Source: Candidatus Hebobacteria bacterium | GTDB lineage: Bacteria; Armatimonadota; Hebobacteria; Hebobacterales; Hebobacteraceae | Assembly (NCBI GenBank): GCA_029821235.1 | Contig: JALGTT010000137.1 | Span: 1 to 5,780 of the forward strand | Direction of reading: 5' to 3' | DNA: 5,780 bases | In this document: positions 1 to 5,780 of the stretch, piece by piece | Layout: the number at the start of each line of letters is the position of its first letter | Numbering within the stretch: position 1 is the first letter of the stretch | Program-made: the position numbers and the translations under genes | Notes under the pieces: generated by a model | Database searches by the model: none | Told to the model about the DNA's origin: nothing | What the model saw: only the letters and a program-made list of their open reading frames with translations

Positions 1-954
1 GGCGGCGAAGAGGCAGGCGCCCATTATCATGGTCATCGCGCCGGCGGCGATTCCCCGGCTGTGGAGGAAGAGCAGGAAGGCCCCGGCCGCCAGCACCATC
101 GTCAACACGGTGATCCTCCTTCGGCCCAGCCGCGGCACCACCGCGCCGGCCAGCAGGCCGCCCGTGGCCCCGGCGAGGCTGAAGGCGAGCAGGGTGAATC
201 CCCCAAGGGCCAGAGGTTCGCCCCTGTTCTCGTAGAGCATCGGCACGAAGGTGACGAAAACGATGGCGGCCGCCGCCCGCAGCACCATCACCAGATAGAG
301 GACAATCATGGGCCCCACCCAGGCCGGCATCCTCCCGCCCTCCGCGGGCGCGGGCTTGGGCGCCGAGTACCGCCCTGAGGCGGGCACGGAGACCGCCACG
401 AAGAGGGCCACCGCCAGGCCGGCGGTGGCGGTGAGCCAGGTACGCTCCACCCCGAACAAGCCCACGAAGGCGATCACCGCCAGCGGACCGCAGCCATACC
501 CCAGGTTGCCCCCGCCCACGAAGAAGGCCATCACGCTGCTCCGCCCCCGCGCCACTTCCCCCGCCAGCGAGGCGGCCACCGGGTGGAAGGCGGCGTTGCC
601 CATCCCTCCCACCACCAGAGCCAGCAGCAGCGCCTGATAACTGTGCACCAGCCCCAGCAGCGACATGGAGAGCGCGGTCACCATCGGACCCGCCACCACC
701 AGCGCGCGCCGCCCGACTCTGTCGCCCACGTGGCCGAAGGCCGGCTGCAGGAAGTTGGACACCACGCCGATGATGGTGACGGTCACCCCCACCCGGGTGA
801 GCGACAGGTCCAGCCTGCCCGCGAGCAGCGGCAGCAGGCCGGGCAGGAACCCCATGTACATGTCGTTCACGCCGTGCGCCAGCGTCAACGCGAACGCGCT
901 GCGGCGCGGCGAAGGCACTCCCCGCGGCCGGTTCTCGCCCCGGCTCAACCCCAT
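1..954 (-). CDS. MFS transporter, fosmidomycin-resistance (Fsr)-like, C-terminus cut by window edge
   Basis: This is a multi-spanning inner-membrane transporter of the major facilitator superfamily, probably a proton-driven exporter of a small molecule. The 318 visible residues contain about ten hydrophobic segments. They include the loop 2-3 signature GHVGDRVGRR (residues 74-83) and a weaker second-half copy, PRLGRR (274-279). Features that recall Fsr-type proteins are AHGVNDMY near residues 26-33, GMGNAAFHP at 117-125 and GGGNLGYGCGP at 147-157. A hydrophilic loop at about 192-210, rich in Pro and Ala, separates the two six-helix halves. The frame is open to the window edge; about 80 residues are probably missing compared with a usual length near 400. 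The ATG at 954 is the first start after an in-frame TAG just upstream, and only a weak purine-rich GAGCGAG precedes it. It lies 40 bases after the large fused gene on the same strand, with no visible terminator, so it is likely the second gene of an operon. MFS membership is firm; the Fsr subgroup is likely; the substrate is unknown. Confidence 0.88.
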   Translation of the reverse strand, partial: MGLSRGENRPRGVPSPRRSAFALTLAHGVNDMYMGFLPGLLPLLAGRLDLSLTRVGVTVTIIGVVSNFLQPAFGHVGDRVGRRALVVAGPMVTALSMSLLGLVHSYQALLLALVVGGMGNAAFHPVAASLAGEVARGRSSVMAFFVGGGNLGYGCGPLAVIAFVGLFGVERTWLTATAGLAVALFVAVSVPASGRYSAPKPAPAEGGRMPAWVGPMIVLYLVMVLRAAAAIVFVTFVPMLYENRGEPLALGGFTLLAFSLAGATGGLLAGAVVPRLGRRRITVLTMVLAAGAFLLFLHSRGIAAGAMTMIMGACLFAA

Positions 955-994
955 GCCGGACGCTCGCTCTGAGGCCTATCACCCGCCGGGCGCA

Positions 995-3900
995 TCACTC
1001 GCCGAGCCCGGAGTAGGCGAGGGCGCGATATCGGTAGTAGTTCGGCAGGCCTGGGTCGTTGGCGATCGCCCGGGAGGAGGCCGTCAGCAGCATTCGCGCA
1101 TAGCGGGCCGTCTCACCCGCCACCCCGTATTCGATTGCGTAGTCCACGATGTCGTACAGGGTGTAGATGGGAACGGTGGAGATCTCCAGCGCCCGGTCCA
1201 GGTGACGATACCCCTCTTCGCGTCTGCCCTCGTGCACCGCGATGATGCCGAGCCCGACGTGCATGGTGGGGGACTCCTGGCTCCACCGCTCCGGCTCATC
1301 CTCCCCGAATCGCCCGGCCTGCTCGAATGCCTTGCGCGCGGCCTCCGGGTCGTGCTCGGTGAGGGCGACCAACCCCTCGTACACACGCACCTGGAACAGT
1401 TCCCGCTCTGCGGGGGTGGCGGTCTCGAGGATCTTGCGCGCGTACTTCACCGGCGTCAGTTCCTCCCACTCATCGGGGCTGACCAATACGAACGGCAACT
1501 GATACCAGGCCTCATGCAGGTTTCCCAGCTCCAGGGGCGCGCCGGAGGGCGCCCGACGGCCCTGCACCAGGCTGGGCATATCGCCGGGGGCGAGCTGCAG
1601 GGCCGAGAAGACGGCGGCCGTGATCGCGGACACGCATTCCGGGTCCAATCGCCGGGCCTCGGCATAGGAGGCGAGAGCACCCGCGAAGTTGGAGTCGTCC
1701 TGCTGAGAGTCGCCCGCGCCCAGCAACGCGTCGGCCAGCGCCTGCTCCAAGAACTGATCGCCGGGTCTCAGCGCCAGCGCGTTCCGGCATGCGTCCACCG
1801 CTCGGAAGGGGTAGTTGTAGGCAACCAGGAGTTGTGCCCGCATGATCCAAATGTCGGCCATCCTCATGGTCGAGGCGTCCATCACGTCCTGGGCGCTCAA
1901 CGGCCGGGTGCTGATCTTCTCCAGCGCCTCCCGCCCCTTCGGCCCGCTCAGCTCCCCCGCCGCCTCGAGCAGGGCGGGCACCGTGGAGGCGACCCCCACC
2001 AACTGCAGCGCCTTGGGGGCCGTGTACTCCAACACCGGCCGCTCAACCGTGTTCACCACCGCCCCCGCGCTCATCGCGCGCAGTTCCTCCGGTCCCCCGA
2101 TGAACCAACCCAGCACATCGCCGACGCTGTGCGCTCCCATGGAGGCGAGATCGGCCCGCATCTTCGGGTCCTGCATCTGCGCGGCCATGCGGTCGGGGTC
2201 GAACTTGAAGTCCCCCTTCGCCCCGATGAGCACCACATCTATCCCGCAGTACCACATGGTGGCATTGGGAAACACGTCCATGAAACTGCGCACGATACAG
2301 GCGAAGTCGTCGGCCGAGAGTTGGTAGAGGGGAATCCACTGGGCGATCACGCCGCCCTCCCGCAGGCGCTTCCTGCACTCCCTCCAGTGGTCCGTCGAGT
2401 AGAGAATGCCGGTGCCGAGCACGAAGGGGTGGATGGGGTCCGAACTGATGATGTCGTACTGCTTGCGGCTGGCCTTGACGTAGTTGGCTCCGTCGTTGAT
2501 GACGATCTTCACCTTCGGGTTTTCCACCGCGTTGAAGTTCCAGTCGGCGAACTTCGCGGTTCCCCCGGGCACCTCCTCGCAAAGTTCCACCACGGTCACG
2601 TTCTCCACGCTCGGGTAACTGGCGATGATCCCGATGGAGACCCCCGCGCCCAGGCCGATGATCAACGCGTCCTTGGGGTTGGGGTGCAGCAGGGCCGGCA
2701 GGTGCCCCAGCATCTTCAGCGCCCGCATATCGTACAGATAGGTGGTCGCCACCGGCTTGGCGTTGACCGAGATGATCTTGTCCCCCCAGGCGGTCTCCAT
2801 CACGTCCACCGCGGCGGACACCCCCTCCGTGTGGTAGATGAGCCGCTGCATGTAGCGGTCGGTGATGTCCATGGTGGTTCCCCCCGCATTGCCCAGGGAG
2901 TAGCCGCCGCCATAGGCGCCCCAGCCGCCGAAGAGCAGTTTGGTGTCGAAGCGCGGATGGAGAAACCCGAGGAGGATCACCGCGCCTATCATGCAGGCGC
3001 TGACCGCCCACCTCACCGAGGCGCGCCACGGCCGGGCGAGCGCGATCGCCACCGGCCCCCCTACCGCCATCAGCGCCAGCGCGGCCGCCACCAGAGAGCG
3101 TTCCAGGCCGAGGAACTTGACCAGCACGAATCCGCCGAGCAGGGAGCCGAGGATTCCGCCCACCGTATTGATGGAGTAGACGTCGGCCACCGTGCGTCCG
3201 ACGCGCTCTATGCCGTGGGAGTACATGCGCACCAGAATCGGGAAACTGGCGCCGGAGAGGAACGTGGGCACGAACACCAGCGCGAAGCAGATCACGAACT
3301 GCACCGCGACATAGAGCGTCCAGCTCCCGCCTATCCAGTCACCCATCCGCAGGAACGCGTAGGGGAGCCAGTTGATGATCCCCGGCCCCATCGCCGAGCA
3401 CAGCCCGGCCGAGAAGATCAGGAACCCGACCAGGGCCGCCCGGTTGCGGACGCGGTCGGCCCACCTGGCGAACACCGCCGCCCCGGCCGCGATCCCCACC
3501 AATACCGCGGTCAGCATGGTGGAGAAAGCATAGGTGGTGGAGCCCAGCACCAGCACCAAGCTCTTGGTCCACACCACCTCCAACGCCAGGATAGTCAGCC
3601 CGGCGAAGAAGGCCAGCAACAGGATGGCCTTGTCGGCCGCGCCCAGCGCGGGCGTCTCCTTCCCCTCCGCGGGCTTCGGCGGGGCGGCCGGTTCCGCTTT
3701 CGCCTTCCCCATCCCGAACACGGACAGGCGGCTCATCAACAGCGCCACCGCGGCCAGCGCGAAGTTGGCGATGGCGGCCAGCAGGGTGGCGTAGGTGATG
3801 CCGAACAGCTTGATCAGCACGAAGCCCGCGGCGAACGCCCCCGCCACCGCGCCGAAGGTGTTTACCGCGTAGAGACGTCCCACGTTCATCCCCAGGGCCG

Positions 3901-4390
3901 CCTCCCGCGCCACCATCAGTTTGCTGACCACCGGCAGCGTCGCCCCCATCAAGGTGGTGGGCACCACCAGCAGCGCGAAACACACCACGAAGCGAAAGAG
4001 GGTGAAGAGGCTGAAGTTCTCCCCCACCGATCCGTACACCATTGGGTAGGACGCCTCCACCGCCCGCAGAAACAGCGGAAGGAGCAGCGCGTAGGCCCCC
4101 ACCACGCCCTCCATCATGCCGTAGATGGCGAGGGGATGCATGCGAGTGCGGTCAACCAGGCGGCCTGCGACGTAGCTGCCGATCGCCAGGCCGGCGAAGA
4201 AGGCGGACAAGACGGTCGCCACCGCGTAGGTGGTAATCCCGAACACCAGCCCGAACCTGCGGCCCCACACCACCTCGTAGATGAGGCTGGTCATCCCGGA
4301 GAGAAAGAACAGTACGTACACCACCAGCGCCCAGCCGCTGCCGATTGCGGCGGAGTCCCGCTGGCGCGGTCTACTGTCGTCGTTCACCAT
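995..4390 (-). CDS. Fused MFS-like membrane protein / spermidine-synthase-like domain with TPR-like C-terminus
   Basis: A 1131-residue inner-membrane protein with four parts. Residues ~20-222 and ~254-455 are two homologous membrane modules of about six helices each. EVVW recurs at 39-42 and 271-274, TTYA at 53-56 and 285-288, and VPTTLMGATLP (143-153) pairs with VPTFLSGASFP (374-384). A Pro/Ala/Lys/Glu linker (~223-253) separates them. After a further hydrophobic segment (~461-476) and a glycine-rich stretch (~488-504) comes a Rossmann-type domain (~515-725) like SpeE-family aminopropyltransferases. It shows GLGAG (579-583), an acidic VVELCEEV (600-607), NDGANY (632-637), YDIISSDPIHPF (645-656) and GGVIAQWIPLYQL (679-691). 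The C-terminal part (~840-1131) has TPR-like helical pairs, such as 863-877 and 903-916. The ATG at 4390 has an AGGAG ribosome binding site six bases upstream. Proteins with this architecture are usually annotated as fused MFS/spermidine synthase; their reaction is mostly unproven. The key acidic residues differ from true spermidine synthases, so the substrate is uncertain. The MFS-type gene follows 40 bases downstream. Confidence 0.92.
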   Translation of the reverse strand: MVNDDSRPRQRDSAAIGSGWALVVYVLFFLSGMTSLIYEVVWGRRFGLVFGITTYAVATVLSAFFAGLAIGSYVAGRLVDRTRMHPLAIYGMMEGVVGAYALLLPLFLRAVEASYPMVYGSVGENFSLFTLFRFVVCFALLVVPTTLMGATLPVVSKLMVAREAALGMNVGRLYAVNTFGAVAGAFAAGFVLIKLFGITYATLLAAIANFALAAVALLMSRLSVFGMGKAKAEPAAPPKPAEGKETPALGAADKAILLLAFFAGLTILALEVVWTKSLVLVLGSTTYAFSTMLTAVLVGIAAGAAVFARWADRVRNRAALVGFLIFSAGLCSAMGPGIINWLPYAFLRMGDWIGGSWTLYVAVQFVICFALVFVPTFLSGASFPILVRMYSHGIERVGRTVADVYSINTVGGILGSLLGGFVLVKFLGLERSLVAAALALMAVGGPVAIALARPWRASVRWAVSACMIGAVILLGFLHPRFDTKLLFGGWGAYGGGYSLGNAGGTTMDITDRYMQRLIYHTEGVSAAVDVMETAWGDKIISVNAKPVATTYLYDMRALKMLGHLPALLHPNPKDALIIGLGAGVSIGIIASYPSVENVTVVELCEEVPGGTAKFADWNFNAVENPKVKIVINDGANYVKASRKQYDIISSDPIHPFVLGTGILYSTDHWRECRKRLREGGVIAQWIPLYQLSADDFACIVRSFMDVFPNATMWYCGIDVVLIGAKGDFKFDPDRMAAQMQDPKMRADLASMGAHSVGDVLGWFIGGPEELRAMSAGAVVNTVERPVLEYTAPKALQLVGVASTVPALLEAAGELSGPKGREALEKISTRPLSAQDVMDASTMRMADIWIMRAQLLVAYNYPFRAVDACRNALALRPGDQFLEQALADALLGAGDSQQDDSNFAGALASYAEARRLDPECVSAITAAVFSALQLAPGDMPSLVQGRRAPSGAPLELGNLHEAWYQLPFVLVSPDEWEELTPVKYARKILETATPAERELFQVRVYEGLVALTEHDPEAARKAFEQAGRFGEDEPERWSQESPTMHVGLGIIAVHEGRREEGYRHLDRALEISTVPIYTLYDIVDYAIEYGVAGETARYARMLLTASSRAIANDPGLPNYYRYRALAYSGLGE

Positions 4391-4396
4391 CGCTGG

Positions 4397-4401
4397 CTCC
4401 T
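4397..4401 (-). promoter_or_regulatory. Ribosome binding site of the fused MFS/spermidine-synthase-like gene
   Basis: AGGAG read on the minus strand, with six bases between it and the ATG at 4390-4388. This is a near-ideal Shine-Dalgarno arrangement and fixes the start of the large gene. Confidence 0.75.
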
Positions 4402-4416
4402 GAGTTGTGGGAGTCG

Positions 4417-4436
4417 GCCAGGTCGCCCGGCCTGGC
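4417..4436. repeat. Inverted repeat GCCAGG-N8-CCTGGC in the divergent intergenic region
   Basis: A perfect 6-base inverted repeat with an 8-base GC-rich spacer lies 27 bases upstream of the start of the large minus-strand gene and about 90 bases upstream of the beta-helix start. It could bind a dimeric regulator or fold in the 5' leader of the minus-strand transcript. A 6-base palindrome in GC-rich DNA can easily arise by chance. Confidence 0.3.
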
Positions 4437-4515
4437 AGGACTGTGCGTCTCTAGGGCCAATCTTCTTTCCCTGTACCGGACGCACTTCCTGCAATGGCGG
4501 GCGTCACCCAGGACC

Positions 4516-4523
4516 GGGAGGAG
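4516..4523 (+). promoter_or_regulatory. Ribosome binding site of the beta-helix gene, decides the start at 4527
   Basis: GGGAGGAG ends three bases before the ATG at 4527; its GGAGG core has a 5-base spacer. The ATG at 4494 is in the same frame, but starting there would put this purine-rich motif inside the coding region. It would also add 11 residues before the MIHVTVG segment where the conserved part begins, so 4527 is preferred. Confidence 0.72.
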
Positions 4524-4526
4524 AAG

Positions 4527-5655
4527 ATGATCCATGTAACAGTCGGCGTTTCCCGCGGTGATTTCGTGGGCGATACCAACGACGCCATCCAGCGCGCCAT
4601 CGAGGCCGCGGCCGCGCGGGGCGGCGGCACCGTAGAACTCGCCGCGGGAGTGTACACTCTCTACAACTCCGTAACCCTTAGACGCAATGTGCGGCTGGTA
4701 GGTTCCGGACCGGATACTATCCTGCGCAAGTGCGATGGCGCGGACAGCGAGTTCGCGGTGGACGCGGACTACGGCCAGACCAAGGTGACGGTGAAAGACC
4801 CCTCCGGCTTCCAGCCCGGGATGGGCGTGGTGGTCAAGGACGACCGCTCGGGCGGATGGACCGACACCTATGCCGTCATCACCCTGGTGCAGGGCAGCAC
4901 CATTCACCTGGATCGCATGCTCATCATGGACTACGACGGCGACCGAGGCGGGATCATCTTCAACAGTTTCCCGCCGGTCGCGGGATGGGATGTGGATGGA
5001 GTGGTGATCGAGGGGTTGTGCGTGGACGGCAACCGGGAGAACAACCTGCCCATCAACGGCTGCATCGGAGGCGGCTACTATCTCCATCGGGCGAGGAACT
5101 GCCGGATCTCCGACTGCATCCTGCGCGACTTCGCGGGCGACGGAATCAGCTTTCAGATCACCCAGGACATCCTGGTCGAGAGGTGCGAGATAACCGGCAT
5201 CAGCGGCCTGGGCCTGCACCCGGGGACCGGCTCCGCGCGGCCCATCATCCGCGAGTGCCATTCCCACCACAACGACGGCGACGGCTTCTTCCTCTGCTGG
5301 CGGGTCCAGGAGGGACAAGGACACCGACAACATCTTCACCGGCAACATCGTCCGCGGCAACGGCTCCCACGGCATCTACTTCCGGGACGAGAAGCCCACC
5401 AACGCGGGCAGCAGAAACACGTTCCGCGAGAACGTGGTGGAGGACAACGTCGGTTGCGGCGTGCTTATCGAGGGCCACACCACCGACCTGCTCTTCGAGG
5501 AGAACGTCATCCGAGACACCCGGGAGGGCGACGCGCGCACCCAGCAGGTCGGCCTGCGCGCCGGCGAGCACACCGCCCGCATCCGCCTCTCCCGCAACCG
5601 CATCGAAAACCACCCTCAATCCGACATCGAAGGGCAAGTGGAGGCGGAACGCTGA
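4527..5655 (+). pseudogene. Right-handed parallel beta-helix (pectate-lyase-3-like) protein, frame broken near 5310-5316
   Basis: The intact gene would encode a beta-helix protein of the type used to cut, epimerise or bind polysaccharides; the exact activity cannot be read here. Residues 17-45 carry the usual N-terminal signature, with TNDAIQRAI followed by GGGTVEL and GVYTL. Repeating rungs follow, such as VEGLCVDGN-like 160-169, ISDCILRDFAGDGISF 194-209 and ILVERCEITGISGLGLHPG 215-233. No signal peptide is seen. The frame is convincing up to FFLCWRVQ (254-261, ending at 5309). After that it turns into Arg/His/Pro-rich text and stops at 5672. From about 5317 the next frame resumes the helix: KDTDNIF, then HGIYFRDE, then NVGCGVLIEGHTTDLLFEENVIRD, ending at TGA 5653-5655. 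The shift needs a net change of one base. From recalled homologues, a rung of about 21 residues normally lies between CWRV and the HKDTDN-like motif, so a deletion of 62 or 65 bases is more likely than one inserted base. It may be a true pseudogene or an assembly error. Confidence 0.8.
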
Positions 5656-5687
5656 ACGCGAACGTTTTGTAGATACTGTGTTGCGAG
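5656..5687. other. Short gap between convergent stops, probable IS right-end sequence
   Basis: These 32 bases separate the restored stop of the beta-helix gene from the stop of the transposase fragment. The stretch is richer in A/T than its surroundings. IS110-type elements lack conventional terminal inverted repeats, so the element's edge cannot be fixed by eye; it may lie here or extend into the end of the beta-helix gene. No hairpin terminator is evident. Confidence 0.3.
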
Positions 5688-5780
5688 TCAAGTGGGGAGG
5701 GAGTGATAATTGGGATCAAAGGGGCGGTGATGCTTGAGGACGCCGAAGGCGAGGTGGAGCAATTTGCGCATCACCGCGGC
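5688..5780 (-). CDS. IS110-family-like transposase, C-terminal 30 residues only (cut by window edge)
   Basis: Reading the minus strand inward from the window end gives an open frame whose visible part begins AAVMRKLLHLAFGVLK, continues with PFDPNY, and stops at TGA (5690-5688). The RKLLH, GVLK and PFDPNY pattern is typical of the extreme C-terminus of IS110/IS116/IS902-type transposases. These are DEDD-plus-serine recombinases that, in characterised members, use an element-encoded bridge RNA to choose their target. Only the tail is visible, so neither catalytic region can be checked and it is unknown whether the copy is intact. The frame is convergent with the beta-helix gene. The call rests on 30 residues and recalled family consensus; another transposase family is possible but less likely. 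Confidence 0.65.
   Translation of the reverse strand, partial: AAVMRKLLHLAFGVLKHHRPFDPNYHSLPT
5688..5780 (-). mobile_element. Right end of an IS110-like insertion sequence (partial)
   Basis: Inferred from the transposase tail. The element continues beyond the window to the right. Its end inside the window lies somewhere left of 5688 and cannot be placed exactly, because this family has no reliable terminal repeats. Confidence 0.5.

Larger units (their letters stand above)
4391..4526. promoter_or_regulatory. Divergent intergenic region, presumed promoters for both flanking genes
   Basis: The 136 bases between two divergent starts must hold the promoter of the beta-helix gene and most likely that of the minus-strand operon. 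I cannot pick convincing -35/-10 boxes in this GC-rich sequence; the least GC-rich stretch is about 4458-4476. An inverted repeat, GCCAGG (4417-4422) and CCTGGC (4431-4436) around an 8-base spacer, could be an operator or a small hairpin. Assignment rests on gene orientation, not on recognised promoter motifs. Confidence 0.5.

Noticed and set aside
955..994. Possible terminator between the fused gene and the MFS gene
   Set aside because: No stable hairpin followed by a T-run is visible in these 40 bases, and the spacing fits an operon.
4494..4526. Upstream ATG at 4494 as start of the beta-helix protein
   Set aside because: No good ribosome binding site precedes it, and it would translate through the GGGAGGAG motif that suits the ATG at 4527.
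665..4561. A 1298-codon open frame on the plus strand
   Set aside because: It lies antisense to the clearly real fused gene and part of the MFS gene. Its product is rich in His, Arg, Gly and Gln with no recognisable domain. It is the expected shadow of GC-rich codon usage on the other strand.
4371..5375. A 334-codon open frame on the minus strand opposite the beta-helix gene
   Set aside because: It has no domain signature and a composition typical of an antisense shadow. The plus strand shows clear beta-helix repeats and a strong ribosome binding site.
5310..5672. The C-terminal 120 residues of the uncorrected beta-helix frame
   Set aside because: After 5310 this frame encodes Arg/His/Pro-rich text without rungs, while the neighbouring frame resumes beta-helix sequence. 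It is the product of the frame break, not a genuine C-terminus.
4730..5737. A 335-codon plus-strand open frame overlapping the beta-helix gene
   Set aside because: Its first part is Arg/Gly/Pro-rich and out of frame with the recognisable protein. It is not the frame that continues the helix after 5317 either.
5730..5780. A plus-strand ATG followed by 17 open codons to the window end
   Set aside because: The opposite strand of the same bases encodes a recognisable transposase C-terminus. The plus-strand reading resembles nothing known to me.

Overview
The window is a GC-rich bacterial segment. It carries two genes on the minus strand, one divergent and apparently damaged gene on the plus strand, and the tail of a transposase at the right edge. 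The gene content fits an environmental bacterium of the Armatimonadota/Planctomycetota/Verrucomicrobiota kind: a very large fused membrane/spermidine-synthase-like protein, a beta-helix carbohydrate-type protein and an IS110-type element. That taxonomic guess rests on recalled family distributions, not on a marker gene.

Layout: (1) 1-954, minus: an MFS transporter of the fosmidomycin-resistance (Fsr) type, cut by the window edge so that its C-terminus is missing. (2) 995-4390, minus: a 1131-residue protein with two tandem membrane modules, a spermidine-synthase-like Rossmann domain and a TPR-like C-terminal region. It ends 40 bases before the MFS start, so the two are probably co-transcribed, large gene first. 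(3) 4391-4526: a short divergent intergenic region with a good ribosome binding site on each side and a small inverted repeat. (4) 4527-5655, plus: a right-handed parallel beta-helix (pectate-lyase-3-like) protein. Its reading frame breaks at about 5310-5316, where roughly one helix rung also seems to be missing. (5) 5688-5780, minus: the last 30 codons of an IS110-family-like transposase, convergent with the beta-helix gene and only 32 bases from its restored stop.

The minus-strand pair may couple an enzyme-like membrane protein to a small-molecule exporter, but no substrate can be named. Several residues expected of a true aminopropyltransferase look altered, so polyamine synthesis should not be assumed. 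The beta-helix gene is separate in function and probably a pseudogene, unless the break is an assembly error. The transposon next to it suggests a locally unstable region. I see no RNA genes, CRISPR array or clear terminators, and no convincing new multi-gene system. The items most worth a second look are the broken beta-helix gene beside the IS element and the altered active site of the fused protein.
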